Below, piece by piece: positions 1 to 8,296 of a stretch of DNA of 64,000 bases. The stretch comes from Ruminococcus sp. (lineage in GTDB: Bacteria; Bacillota; Clostridia; Oscillospirales; Ruminococcaceae). Below the pieces are notes generated by a model. That model saw only the letters and a list, made by a program, of their open reading frames with translations. It was not told the DNA's origin and searched no databases. The stretch covers positions 62,001 to 126,000 of the forward strand of contig SVNT01000002.1 in NCBI GenBank assembly GCA_015066785.1, given 5' to 3'. Made by a program: the position numbers and the translations under genes. The number at the start of each line of letters is the position of its first letter. Within the stretch, counting starts at the first letter, position 1.

Positions 1-54
1 TCTCTGTGCGGCAAGCGCCGAGCCCGCAATGTCAAGCGAGTGAAGAAACGACAT
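1..54 (-). CDS. flgC: FlgC, flagellar basal-body rod protein (partial, N-terminus only)
   Basis: Only the first 18 codons lie in the window; the gene runs off the left edge. The translation opens MSFLHSLDIAGSALAAQR, which matches the usual FlgC start. An AGGAGG ribosome binding site (64-69) lies 9 bases before the ATG. It follows flgB by 16 bp, the normal flgB-flgC order. FlgC is a proximal rod subunit of the flagellar basal body in the periplasm or wall zone. The start is clear; the rest of the gene cannot be judged. Confidence 0.85.
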   Translation of the reverse strand, partial: MSFLHSLDIAGSALAAQR

Positions 55-70
55 ACTGTACTACCTCCTG

Positions 71-496
71 TTAAGTTTTTGAGAGTGCGGTTTTTATCAT
101 TGCAAATTCGTTCATTATCTTCTCGGAGAGTGTGTTGTACTGGAGCTGTGCGTCGGCAAGGGCGATAGCCTCTTTTTCGATGTCGACGTTGTTTCCGTCG
201 AGGGTCTGGTTTGTGTTGCCCTCGGTCGTGACAACCATTTTGAGTTCAAGCGGGCTTTTTCCGCCTGCCCTGCCTATGAGCCTTCCGTCAACTTCTTCTT
301 CGTCGTCGTGGGGAGTTTCGGGGTGGTATACGCATTTGCATTTTTCTTCGAGTACAAGGTCAAAGTCAACCGTTCTCGCCTTGTATCCGGGGGTGCTGTC
401 GTTTGCTATGTTCTGGCTGATGATTCTCTGCTTCTGCCAGACCATGCCCATTCCCTGTTCAAGAAATCTGAAACTTGTGTTGTCAAACAAAGCCAT
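71..496 (-). CDS. flgB: FlgB, flagellar basal-body rod protein
   Basis: A 141-residue protein, the usual FlgB length. It carries the rod-protein N-terminal signature SQNIAN (27-32) followed by TPGYKA (35-40), and a C-terminal GNNVDIEKE stretch followed by a helix, as in FlgB. FlgB is the proximal rod protein that links the MS ring to the flagellar axle. The start is an ATG preceded by AAGGAGAT at good spacing. It heads a flgB-flgC operon and has a consensus promoter about 120 bp upstream. The presence of flagellar genes shows a motile lineage. Confidence 0.95.
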   Translation of the reverse strand: MALFDNTSFRFLEQGMGMVWQKQRIISQNIANDSTPGYKARTVDFDLVLEEKCKCVYHPETPHDDEEEVDGRLIGRAGGKSPLELKMVVTTEGNTNQTLDGNNVDIEKEAIALADAQLQYNTLSEKIMNEFAMIKTALSKT

Positions 497-615
497 AATT
501 CACGCATCTCCTTTCGGGTTTTATCTGAAGAATACGAGGTCTTTCCGCACTTTTTCGTCAAAAGGGCGGAGTTATCCCATTAGTATTCTGAGTGCAGTTA
601 CTCTAGTGTAATGAC

Positions 616-644
616 ATTATACATTAGTATAGGGGAAATATCAA
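616..644 (-). promoter_or_regulatory. Sigma-A-like promoter for flgB
   Basis: On the minus strand TTGATA (-35) and TATAAT (-10) are separated by 17 bp and point toward flgB. The match is to a housekeeping promoter rather than a sigma-D flagellar promoter. The remainder of the 497-831 gap is AT-rich and shows nothing else except the terminator at its far end. Confidence 0.75.
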
Positions 645-784
645 GCATTTTCAGATAATTTTCCGCATTTTTACGATATTTTTCAGTGATTTTTGTATGT
701 ATTTCCACAAATATTAATTTATTGTAACTTTTGTGTAAAATTTTAAATAACCACGCATTTTTGTATTAATATGGAAGTTCCTGA

Positions 785-820
785 GTAATAAAAATGACAA
801 AGTCCTTACGGACTTTGTCA
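785..820 (-). terminator. Intrinsic terminator after the PilZ-ParA-ComFB operon
   Basis: Perfect 11-bp arms TGACAAAGTCC / GGACTTTGTCA (795-820) are followed on the minus strand by TTTTTATT. It lies 12 bp beyond the comFB-like stop codon. Confidence 0.9.
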
Positions 821-831
821 CCGAATTTTCG

Positions 832-1254
832 TCATGAAATTTTTCTGTGGTCTGTATGATTTCTGAGCACCAGCTTTACAAGTGTGCTGATTACCTGTGC
901 TCTGTATTTTTCCTTGAGTGCTTCGATTTCCTTGAAATCCGTTTCGTCGGAAATGCGCACATACTTTGCGGGGATTTCATTGAGCGCCGCAACGGTTATA
1001 TCCGCCCTGCACAATGCACAGTCGCAACTGTTGAAACGCTTCATTGTCTGCGGGAGCCATTCGCTTATAAGCTCCGAAATTATGTTGATTTCAACTACCT
1101 CGGGTTTTTCCTCAACGGGATTGTTTACGTTGGAACGGAGATATATAACCCCTTCCTTGAAGTTGTCGTCTATGATGGGGTTTATGATAGCTCCGTCATC
1201 ACTCCTTGTCAGAAGTCTGAGAAGCGGTGCTGTCTTGTTTGTCTTTCTGTTCAC
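832..1254 (-). CDS. ComFB-family protein, probable cyclic-dinucleotide receptor
   Basis: A 140-residue protein with the ComFB family pattern: an N-terminal variable part, then NIISELISEWLPQTM and a cysteine cluster CDCALC followed by RADITVAALNEIPAKYV. The family is named for late competence genes. Cyanobacterial members have been reported to bind cyclic dinucleotides, so a receptor role is possible here but inferred. The start is GTG with GGAGGAA upstream. It is the last gene of an operon with a PilZ protein and a ParA-type ATPase beside flagellar genes, which suggests a job in motility or cell polarity rather than competence. Confidence 0.75.
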   Translation of the reverse strand: MNRKTNKTAPLLRLLTRSDDGAIINPIIDDNFKEGVIYLRSNVNNPVEEKPEVVEINIISELISEWLPQTMKRFNSCDCALCRADITVAALNEIPAKYVRISDETDFKEIEALKEKYRAQVISTLVKLVLRNHTDHRKIS

Positions 1255-1270
1255 TGCTTATTCCTCCCTG

Positions 1271-2038
1271 TTATTTACCGTAAAGTTCGTCCGCAAGTTT
1301 TATATAGTCCCTGCTCGCCTTTGAATTAGGCGCATATCTTATCAGTGTCTTCTGGTGTGCGGGAGCCTCCGCTACCTGAATGTTGTGGGAAATCTTCGTG
1401 TCGAGTATAACAGACTCAAGCTGTCTTGCAACAATTTCCGCCATATCCTCAACCTCTCTTGCGAGAAGATAACGGGAATTGTACTTCGTGAAGAGTATCC
1501 CCCTCACATCAAGGCTCTTGTTGTAGTATTTCTTTACCGCCATTATCGTGTCGGTGAGCTGTGAAATCCCCTGAAGACTGAGAATTTCGGGCGTCATCGG
1601 TACGATGAGGTCGTCGGTTGCGACATAGGCGTTTATCGTCAGTATGCTGAGTGCGGGCGGTGTGTCAAGCAGTATGTAGTCATATCTTTCCTTGAGGGGT
1701 TCGAGCTTTTCCTTGAGGATGAATTCTCTTCCTGCCGTGTTAAGCTCAAGCTCCGACCCGCTGAGAAGGATGTTCGACGCTACGACATCGCAGTTTTCGG
1801 TGCGCTGTATAGCCTCGTCAAAGGTATTCTTGCCCGTGATTACATCGTGGATTGTCACGCCCTCCATCGAGGCACCGAGGCTGAACGAAAGATTGCCCTG
1901 CGGGTCAAGGTCTATTGCGAGGACTTTCTTTCCCCGTGACGCAAACACTCCGCATAGTGCGCATACGGTAGTTGTTTTCCCCACTCCGCCCTTCTGGTTT
2001 GTAAGAGCAATAATTTTCGCCGACAATTTTTTCACCAC
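1271..2038 (-). CDS. ParA/Soj-family ATPase in the flagellar neighbourhood
   Basis: A 255-residue ParA/MinD-type ATPase. It shows the deviant Walker A KGGVGKTT (16-23), the A' motif AIDLDPQGN and Walker B ILLDTPP. This is a second ParA-type gene, distinct from soj near parB at 31 kb, and it has no ParB partner beside it. It lies between PilZ and ComFB proteins, so it may position flagella or another polar structure. Orphan ParA proteins of this sort (FlhG, ParC types) do so in other bacteria. The start is GTG with a weak ribosome site; the GTG one codon later is equally possible. Confidence 0.8.
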   Translation of the reverse strand: MVKKLSAKIIALTNQKGGVGKTTTVCALCGVFASRGKKVLAIDLDPQGNLSFSLGASMEGVTIHDVITGKNTFDEAIQRTENCDVVASNILLSGSELELNTAGREFILKEKLEPLKERYDYILLDTPPALSILTINAYVATDDLIVPMTPEILSLQGISQLTDTIMAVKKYYNKSLDVRGILFTKYNSRYLLAREVEDMAEIVARQLESVILDTKISHNIQVAEAPAHQKTLIRYAPNSKASRDYIKLADELYGK

Positions 2039-2059
2039 TCTCTTACTGCGATATGTATG

Positions 2060-2707
2060 TTAGCCACCGTTTCTTTCTCTGTCTGCTATCTGGCAGTCAA
2101 AGATAAATCTCGATATTTTTTCCTCGTATCGTGACGACATGGTTTCAAACTTACAGCCGTAGCCTAAAATCTGCCCCTGGTCGTTCACCTGCCGTCTTAA
2201 AATCTTCGTCGGGATGATGAAGCCTTCTTCTAAAAATTCAAGCTCGACTATATCTTCGGGGAGGAATTCGTATTCGCTTGAAAAAAACACTCCCCCATGA
2301 TTGATGTTCTTTATGGTCACCGTGAGGTACGGCGGGTCAAAGTCGAAAACGCCCTGGTCGTTGGTGTAGGTCTTTATCCTGCCCTCGACATTGACTTCGG
2401 TTTTGTAGGAGAAACGACGCTCCTCCAGCACTATATAGTCTGTGCCGAGGTGGAAGTTCACCTGATATTCTGACGCAAGGTCGATTTTCGTGCTGTATTT
2501 TATTCTTGTACCGTTACGGTAGTAGAATATTGCGTCAATCTCCGTTCCCTTGGGAAGATTGGGCAGGCTGTTGCCCTTTATTGCGACAAATTCGCTCTTT
2601 TTAAAAGCGAAGAAGTCCTTCGCAAATTCGAAATTCTGCGTTGAAATGAGGATTTCACCGTCGGGACTGAGAACTTCAAGCCGTATGATATGCTTTTTGT
2701 CTATCAT
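2060..2707 (-). CDS. PilZ-domain protein, probable c-di-GMP effector
   Basis: A 215-residue protein with a YcgR-like layout: an N-terminal beta domain, then a PilZ domain from about residue 95. The two ligand motifs are degenerate: RRFSYK where RxxxR is usual, and NINHGG where (D/N)xSxxG is usual. Ligand binding is therefore likely but not certain. I chose the ATG at 2707 over the TTG one codon earlier because GGAGG then sits 7 bases upstream. It is the first gene of the PilZ-ParA-ComFB operon, 21 bp before the ParA gene, and has a consensus promoter. Confidence 0.75.
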   Translation of the reverse strand: MIDKKHIIRLEVLSPDGEILISTQNFEFAKDFFAFKKSEFVAIKGNSLPNLPKGTEIDAIFYYRNGTRIKYSTKIDLASEYQVNFHLGTDYIVLEERRFSYKTEVNVEGRIKTYTNDQGVFDFDPPYLTVTIKNINHGGVFFSSEYEFLPEDIVELEFLEEGFIIPTKILRRQVNDQGQILGYGCKFETMSSRYEEKISRFIFDCQIADRERNGG

Positions 2708-2773
2708 CAATGCCCCTCCCTATGAAAAAATCCGATATTTCTCCCATTATTCCATAATTGTTTATTCTTCAAC

Positions 2774-2802
2774 ATTATACTACAAAAGGTATTATATTTC
2801 AA
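2774..2802 (-). promoter_or_regulatory. Promoter of the PilZ-ParA-ComFB operon
   Basis: TTGAAA and TATAAT on the minus strand, spaced 17 bp, about 65 bp before the PilZ start. Confidence 0.75.
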
Positions 2803-2891
2803 GGTTTTTTCTTTTTGTAATATTTCTTTAACTATTTTCTACAAAAACAACAAAAAACAAGTGGATTTTTAAACATTTCACACAAAACATC

Positions 2892-2920
2892 TGTACAGAC
2901 GGGAAAAAATATTGTATAAT
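2892..2920 (+). promoter_or_regulatory. Promoter upstream of the 237-aa membrane protein
   Basis: TATAAT at 2915-2920 with a weak -35 TGTACA 17 bp upstream. The gene starts 34 bp further on. Confidence 0.5.
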
Positions 2921-2953
2921 AACCAAAAGATTATCACACGGGAGGGGGATATT

Positions 2954-3667
2954 ATGACACGGCTGTTCACCGCAAGCAAAAGCAAGCTGTCAAGGCGCTA
3001 CAACCTGCTCATGCTGAGGATAAACATAATCCCCGCCTGTGTACTTCCGACGCTTTTTCTGGTGGTGTATTTCACGGACAACGACGCCATGCCGATAAAA
3101 TACTATGTATTCGTATTCGGGGCGCTTTCCGCCTGCCTGCTGTTTTCCTTCGTGACGGTGCTTGTCGGCTCAATTATTGCGACGATACGCCTGCGTGGGA
3201 ATACCGAGCATACCTTCGTTGACATAAAAGACCGCTTTCTTATCGTCAGCCGTTATATAGAGTCTACCTATCTCACCGAGCCTGTATCCGATTACAAGGA
3301 GTTGTCCATAATCCGACTGGACGAAATCGAGGAGATTTATCTTTACAAGAAGTCGATAATTATAATCGCCCCGACCAAGAGGTACGAGGGTCGTGCCGAC
3401 TGGCTGTCGTACAGCGATGTGGGTATGAACTTCACCCTTGACCGCAACTGGTACGGCGAATTCGGGGGCGAGGAAACGGGTGGCGTCGAGATACGCAATA
3501 TGTTCCGCTACCCCGAAAGAATAGCCCGCACGATTGAACATTCCCGCAACACGAAAAAGGCGGAAATCAAACGCCGTCAGGCGTGGAGGGAGCATCTCAT
3601 CTCCATCACCCGTTCGGCGCAGTACCGCAAGGCGAGAAACAGCATCAACCGTCGCAGGCAACGATGA
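2954..3667 (+). CDS. Uncharacterised membrane protein with two N-terminal transmembrane helices
   Basis: I do not recognise a family. The 237-residue protein has two predicted membrane segments (about 22-41 and 50-76), then a cytoplasmic part with a beta-rich stretch and a basic, arginine-rich C-terminus. The layout resembles small YcxB- or PH-like membrane proteins, but no diagnostic motif is visible. The start is the ATG after GGGAGGGGG. Its last 23 bp overlap the 3' end of the convergent gene on the other strand. Confidence 0.6.
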   Translation: MTRLFTASKSKLSRRYNLLMLRINIIPACVLPTLFLVVYFTDNDAMPIKYYVFVFGALSACLLFSFVTVLVGSIIATIRLRGNTEHTFVDIKDRFLIVSRYIESTYLTEPVSDYKELSIIRLDEIEEIYLYKKSIIIIAPTKRYEGRADWLSYSDVGMNFTLDRNWYGEFGGEETGGVEIRNMFRYPERIARTIEHSRNTKKAEIKRRQAWREHLISITRSAQYRKARNSINRRRQR

Positions 3668-3956
3668 TATACTCGTACAGACAGTATGCGAGCTTTATTT
3701 CGTCGGGGACGAACGCACTGCTCCACGTCGGCACGGAAAATTCCGCATTCCTGTCGAGGATATAATCCTTACCGAGAATGTTTATCCCTGCGTAATCCTC
3801 ATTCACCATATAGATTTCGGCAACGGCGGTGTATTCTCCGCCTGCCGTTTTCATCCGTGCGTATGCGGTAAGCGTTCCGTAAATCAGAATAAATAAAAGT
3901 ATCACCGTCGAGAATGCAAGGGCAAAGGCTCTTGCATTTTTTCTTTTGCTTTTCAT
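3645..3956 (-). CDS. Small single-pass membrane protein downstream of spoIIP
   Basis: A 103-residue protein of unknown function. It begins with a basic MKSKRKNAR stretch and one hydrophobic segment (about 10-30), leaving most of the chain outside the membrane. The start is an ATG with AAGGAGGAA, overlapping the spoIIP stop as ATGA, so the two genes are translationally coupled. Its place at the end of the gpr-spoIIP operon suggests a sporulation role, which is inference only. Confidence 0.6.
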   Translation of the reverse strand: MKSKRKNARAFALAFSTVILLFILIYGTLTAYARMKTAGGEYTAVAEIYMVNEDYAGINILGKDYILDRNAEFSVPTWSSAFVPDEIKLAYCLYEYIIVACDG

Positions 3957-5098
3957 TCTTCCTCCTTTATTTTTCCGAGGGCGGTGGCAAGGGATTTGCC
4001 GACAAGCTCTCCCGCATACTGCGCCTGCTCTATCGAATTTGCGTGTCCGCCCATTTCTATCAGTATTGAGCCTGTGGTTAAATTCTGGTTGTACTTCTTG
4101 TATGTAAAGAGTATGGGCCGTGCAAGGTCGGGATAATCCTCCTCGAGCTGTTTTTGCAACAGGCAGGAAAAACGGAAGTTCTTCATATAGTCGGGGTAGT
4201 TCATATTTCCGCTGTCGCACCCCGAAATTATCATCACCTGCGCCGCCTCCTTCCCGTCGATGACGGCAACGGGGGCGACTCTTGTTCCGTCGTCGTACTC
4301 GATGGCGTCACGGTGAATATCAAGCACGACCTTTATCGACGGGTACTGCGAGAGGATTTTCTCCACCGTCACCCTGCTCCTGTCGTACGAGCCGTTGTAT
4401 GAGGGGTAGTCGTGGATAGTCCTGTCGTGTATCACGCCGATACCTGCCTTTTCAAGCTCGGTGGCGATTTTCTCCCCGACGGAAACGACATTCTTCTCCT
4501 CGTCGGTTGTGCGGGAGATAAAGCTGTCGTCGTAGAAGTCCCGTGAGTACGGCTCGTAGCTTTCGGTCGTGTGGGTGTGCATGATGAGTACCTGCGGTTC
4601 GTCGCTGTCGTCTATGCGGAATTCGGGGAGGAGCCTGCTCTCCGCTGACAGCTTTTCGTTCGGCACGGAGGTTGTATTGCGCACCTGCCCTCCTCCGACA
4701 AGGTTTATGAACTGCGTGCCCGTCTGTTTCCCGTAGTTTGTGGTTATTATGTCACCGCTGTGATTTTCAAGGCTCTCGGGGTAGGGCTGAGGGCCTGCGT
4801 CACCGACGGTTTCTTCGGGCGGAACGCTCTCCTCCGACTGCACGGGGGCGTCCTCGTTCTCCGAAAGCTCATACGGCGACCCGTAGGACAACATTCCCTC
4901 GTCGGAAAAGGTTATCCGATAGGGGCTGTCCGACTGCACGGGAGTGCTTCCGAGGGTCATTCCCGCCGAAAGCTGTGCCACCTCCTGCGCAAAGGCGGTT
5001 ATCTGCGGTGCGGATTTTATCGCAAGGGCATATACAAACGGCGACGCTGTCATTGTCGCAAGGCAAAGGGCAATTTTTTTCAGAAAGCTCCTTTTCAC
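3953..5098 (-). CDS. spoIIP: SpoIIP, stage II sporulation cell-wall hydrolase
   Basis: A 381-residue protein with a signal-anchor helix (about 8-28) and a low-complexity acidic linker. A C-terminal amidase/endopeptidase domain carries MHTHTTES (173-180), DIHRDA (260-265) and EMGGHANS (348-355), the metal-binding and catalytic signatures of SpoIIP. With SpoIID and SpoIIM it degrades septal peptidoglycan so the mother cell can engulf the forespore. The start is GTG with GGAGGTGAG upstream. It lies 38 bp after gpr, the common clostridial gpr-spoIIP order. Confidence 0.95.
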   Translation of the reverse strand: MKRSFLKKIALCLATMTASPFVYALAIKSAPQITAFAQEVAQLSAGMTLGSTPVQSDSPYRITFSDEGMLSYGSPYELSENEDAPVQSEESVPPEETVGDAGPQPYPESLENHSGDIITTNYGKQTGTQFINLVGGGQVRNTTSVPNEKLSAESRLLPEFRIDDSDEPQVLIMHTHTTESYEPYSRDFYDDSFISRTTDEEKNVVSVGEKIATELEKAGIGVIHDRTIHDYPSYNGSYDRSRVTVEKILSQYPSIKVVLDIHRDAIEYDDGTRVAPVAVIDGKEAAQVMIISGCDSGNMNYPDYMKNFRFSCLLQKQLEEDYPDLARPILFTYKKYNQNLTTGSILIEMGGHANSIEQAQYAGELVGKSLATALGKIKEEE

Positions 5099-5136
5099 AT
5101 TCTCACCTCCGCATAGTATATTTAATTCTATGCGTC

Positions 5137-5988
5137 TTACCCCTCGGTGATTACTTCTAATTCCTCGAAAGAAAAATCGGGGAGAAACGCCCTGTCAAGT
5201 GCAAATCCGACCAGCTTTGCCGCACGGGAAACAAGCCTGTCGACATCTCTCGGTGTGACCATCATATTCGGCGTTTCGGGGGAAGGCTCCTTCCCTGTGA
5301 TGCTCTCGACTATGGTGTGCATATCGACAACCGTCGGCACGCCGATTGACACCACGGGTATACCGAGGGTTTTCTGCGACAGCTCCCTGCGGGAGTTTTT
5401 TACCCCCGACCCCGGTGAAATTCCCGTGTCGGAAAGCTGTACCGTACAGCCGAGGCGTGCGCTGTCCGAGCAGGCGAGTGCGTCGGCAACGACAACCGCA
5501 CGGGGCTTTATCCTGTCGCAGACCGCACGCACGACCTCGGAGGATTCTATCCCCGTCTGACCGAGAACGCCCGTTGCCAGCGCCGAAATTTTCGGCAGTC
5601 CCGAAAGCTCGTGCCCGTCGGGGAGCTCGTCGTCAAGGTGACGGGTTGCGACCATTCTCGATACCACAAGTGGCCCGAAGGCATCGGGGGTGATGTCGGT
5701 ATTGCCGAGACCCACGACGAGAATATCCCCGTCGGCGTGACAGAGTGAGCGTATCTCCGAGGCGATGATGTCTGCGACCTCCCCGAACTTTTCGGGGTGC
5801 TGCGAGAGATTTCCCGTTTCGACGGTGATGTATCTCCCCTGCGGTTTGCCTAGCTTCTGCGAGGCGTCGGCGGTTTCTATCCGCACCTCCGTCACCCTGC
5901 AGTAGTCCGTGCCACGCTCCGATTTTTTCACACCGACGGGAGCTTTTCCCGACGGCATTTTTTCAACGGCAATATCCGTGCGTACCAT
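5137..5988 (-). CDS. gpr: GPR, germination protease
   Basis: A 283-residue member of the GPR family (peptidase A25). It shows RTDIAVE at the very start, then GLGNTDITPDAFGP, the ATGVLGQTGIE block and VADALACSDSARLG, all typical. The enzyme degrades small acid-soluble spore proteins at germination. It is shorter than the 368-residue B. subtilis enzyme: the N-terminal propeptide is absent (the chain begins one residue before RTD) and a C-terminal insert is missing. Divergent from rpsT, the usual arrangement. Confidence 0.93.
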   Translation of the reverse strand: MVRTDIAVEKMPSGKAPVGVKKSERGTDYCRVTEVRIETADASQKLGKPQGRYITVETGNLSQHPEKFGEVADIIASEIRSLCHADGDILVVGLGNTDITPDAFGPLVVSRMVATRHLDDELPDGHELSGLPKISALATGVLGQTGIESSEVVRAVCDRIKPRAVVVADALACSDSARLGCTVQLSDTGISPGSGVKNSRRELSQKTLGIPVVSIGVPTVVDMHTIVESITGKEPSPETPNMMVTPRDVDRLVSRAAKLVGFALDRAFLPDFSFEELEVITEG

Positions 5989-6195
5989 AAAAACGCTCTC
6001 TCCTCTCGAAAAATCCGTGTTTTTTGTATATAATAGCTAAAACACGCCTATTATTACCACGAAAAATTTTCTTTGCTTTGATATTGCTATTTTGTCCGTA
6101 AAATGTTAAAATATTAAATGACTTCTCAGTAGAGTGCAGATACTATCCCCATCGGCACTCAAAAGAATTGATTTTATCCTAAAGAGGTGAAAAAA

Positions 6196-6426
6196 ATGCC
6201 GAACATCAAGTCAGCTAAGAAAAGAGTAAAGGTTACAAAGGCAAAGGCAGCCAACAACAAGGCTCTCAAGTCAAACCTCAAGACAGTTCTCAAGAATGCA
6301 AACGATAAGGAAACTATCGCAGTTGCAATCAAGAAGGTTGACCAGGCTTGTGCAAAGGGACTTCTTCACAAGAACAACGCAGCAAGAAAGAAATCTCAGC
6401 TCGCTAACAAGCTCAACTCACTTTAA
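6196..6426 (+). CDS. rpsT: Ribosomal protein S20
   Basis: A 76-residue, lysine-rich protein starting MPNIKSAKKRVKV, the standard S20 opening. It binds 16S rRNA in the small subunit. I use the ATG at 6196 because AGAGGTG sits just upstream; a GTG three codons earlier is part of that ribosome site. Transcribed alone, divergent from gpr, and closed by a strong terminator. Confidence 0.97.
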   Translation: MPNIKSAKKRVKVTKAKAANNKALKSNLKTVLKNANDKETIAVAIKKVDQACAKGLLHKNNAARKKSQLANKLNSL

Positions 6427-6433
6427 TCACAAC

Positions 6434-6476
6434 AAAAAAGCCGTACGGTTTAACCCAACCGTACGGCTTATTTTTT
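6434..6476. terminator. Bidirectional terminator between rpsT and the cellulase gene
   Basis: 13-bp arms AAGCCGTACGGTT / AACCGTACGGCTT around a 6-base loop, with an A-run on the left and a T-run on the right. It therefore serves both the rightward rpsT and the leftward murC-lexA-cellulase transcripts. Confidence 0.93.
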
Positions 6477-6478
6477 AT

Positions 6479-7696
6479 CTAGTGATTTTTTATCCAGTCG
6501 AGGACGAACTTCGCACCCTCACGCAGATTGCTTTCGTTCCAGTGCTCAGGGCTTGTCCCCTGGTAGAAGCACGCCGAGGATTCGTTTCTGTGCGACATAT
6601 TCCAGTTGATGTAGCCTATGTCGTACTTGTCGCAAAGCTCAAGCCACGCCCGTGTTTCCTGAAGGTTGTTTCCGCCGTTGCCCGTGTAGTCGCAGGTTCC
6701 GAACTCGGAAATCAGAATCGGCATACCCTTGTTGTAGTACTCGGACATTCTGTCCTTGAGGAACTGATGGCTTGCCGCATAGAAGTGCATTGCGTACACG
6801 ACATTTTCCTGTGTGAGAGGGTTTTTCGCCGCCTCATGAATATCCTGGCTGTATGTCGGCGTTCCGACGATTACAATGCTGTCGGGGTCGTTCTTTCTTA
6901 TTACGGGGATTACAGCGTCGGCGTAGCTCTTGACGTCGTTCCAGCTACAGCCGTTAGGCTCGTTGCAGATTTCGTACAGTACATTGGGGTAGTCCTTGTA
7001 CTTTGCCGACATCTCGTCGAAGAATTCCATCGACTGCGACTTGTACTGGTGAGGGTTTCCGTCGCTGAGGATGTGCCAGTCGATGATGACGTACATTCCA
7101 AGCTCTGTGCAGTACTGAACGCCCTTGTCGACAAGCTCCTTATTCTGATATTCGTTGCCTATGTAGCTGTTGTTTTCGCCCTGAGTGTACATTGCAAGGC
7201 GTATGCAGTTGACTCCGTAATCACGGAACTTCGCAAAGCATTCCTTCGATATGTATTCGGGGTAGATTGCAACGCCGAGGGTTGACATTCCCTTGAGCTG
7301 AAAATTCTCGCCGTGCATATCGACGATATTTGCGCCCTTTACCGATAGCTGTCCGTGTTGCTGTACGGCAGTACCCATAGGTGCGTCGGTCTTTTCTGCG
7401 GTTGCGCCCGTGTGGTTGACGAGGTCTTCGTCGACGGGGGCTGTTGTTTCCTCCGCTACGCCTTCGGGCTTTGTGGTCTGTACGGCTGTTGTGGTTTCAG
7501 CGGGAGCCTGTGTGCTGATATTGCTGTCGCTGTTTTCAGCAGTGGGAGTTCCCTCTGCATTATCCGCACTTACTGTATATTCCGTGCTGTCGGTAACGGT
7601 CTGTATTCCGCTGTCGACAGTCTGTCCTGCGGGTACGACGATAAACGCCACGGCACTTATCAGTGCCAGCAGGAGCGCCGTCATTTTTGAGTTCAT
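6479..7696 (-). CDS. Secreted GH5-family cellulase (endo-beta-1,4-glucanase)
   Basis: A 405-residue protein: signal peptide (about 1-24), a Thr/Glu/Ala-rich linker to about residue 115, then a GH5 catalytic domain. The acid/base Glu is E246 in YEICNEPNG and the nucleophile is E331 in ISEFGTCDYTG. VIIDWHIL (203-210) is also a GH5 hallmark, most like the bacterial GH5_2 group. No dockerin or carbohydrate-binding module is present. The long linker could span the wall or hold a lost module. It follows lexA by only 18 bp with its own ribosome site and no visible promoter, so it is probably co-transcribed with murC and lexA, an unusual setting for a cellulase. Confidence 0.93.
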   Translation of the reverse strand: MNSKMTALLLALISAVAFIVVPAGQTVDSGIQTVTDSTEYTVSADNAEGTPTAENSDSNISTQAPAETTTAVQTTKPEGVAEETTAPVDEDLVNHTGATAEKTDAPMGTAVQQHGQLSVKGANIVDMHGENFQLKGMSTLGVAIYPEYISKECFAKFRDYGVNCIRLAMYTQGENNSYIGNEYQNKELVDKGVQYCTELGMYVIIDWHILSDGNPHQYKSQSMEFFDEMSAKYKDYPNVLYEICNEPNGCSWNDVKSYADAVIPVIRKNDPDSIVIVGTPTYSQDIHEAAKNPLTQENVVYAMHFYAASHQFLKDRMSEYYNKGMPILISEFGTCDYTGNGGNNLQETRAWLELCDKYDIGYINWNMSHRNESSACFYQGTSPEHWNESNLREGAKFVLDWIKNH

Positions 7697-7714
7697 CTTT
7701 TCAACTTCCTTTCA

Positions 7715-8296
7715 TCAGAGGTATCTTATCACCGTGATTACACGCCCGAGGATTTCGCAGTCGTTGACGATTATCGGCGCCATACTGTCGTTTTCGGGCT
7801 GAAGGCGGTAGTGTCCGTCCTCCTTATAGAAACGCTTGCAGGTTGCGTCCTCCCCGTCGACGAGGCATATTGCGATTTCGCCGTTGCGCACGGTGGAGGT
7901 CTTTTCGACGATTACGATATCGCCGTCGAGTATCCCTGCGTTTATCATACTTTCGCCCTCTATGTTGAGTGCGAAAAGCGGTCTTGTTGTGCGTCTGTCA
8001 ATCTGCACATTGATGTAGTCGGTGATGTCTTCGATAGCGGTTATCGGCTGGCCTGCCGTAACCTTCCCGACAACGGGAATTCTTGTTGCAACGGGCCCTG
8101 CGAGTCTTATCGTGCGATTTTTGTTCCCCGCTTTTTCTATAAGACCTTCGTTTTCGAGCGCCTCTACATACCTCTGCGCAGTAGAGGTCGACTTTATGTC
8201 GAGTTCTTCGCAGATTTCCCTGACGGTCGGTGCAACGCCCTCATCGGCGCATTGCTTTATATAGTTATACACCGCCCTGTGCTTTTCGTTCATCAT
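7715..8296 (-). CDS. lexA: LexA, SOS-response repressor
   Basis: A 193-residue repressor: an N-terminal winged helix (about 1-65) and a C-terminal S24 self-cleaving domain. The cleavage site Ala81-Gly82 (VTAGQP), Ser116 (GESM) and Lys154 (ATCKRF) are all present, so RecA-stimulated autocleavage should work. The start overlaps the murC stop by one base (TAATG) with AAGGAG upstream. A second ATG follows immediately. I saw no SOS box upstream of murC, but did not search exhaustively. Confidence 0.95.
   Translation of the reverse strand: MMNEKHRAVYNYIKQCADEGVAPTVREICEELDIKSTSTAQRYVEALENEGLIEKAGNKNRTIRLAGPVATRIPVVGKVTAGQPITAIEDITDYINVQIDRRTTRPLFALNIEGESMINAGILDGDIVIVEKTSTVRNGEIAICLVDGEDATCKRFYKEDGHYRLQPENDSMAPIIVNDCEILGRVITVIRYL

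Noticed and set aside
132-611. Plus-strand open frames over flgB and those over mnmG, murC and other genes
   Set aside because: They are shadows of well supported genes on the opposite strand, with no ribosome sites or recognisable domains.
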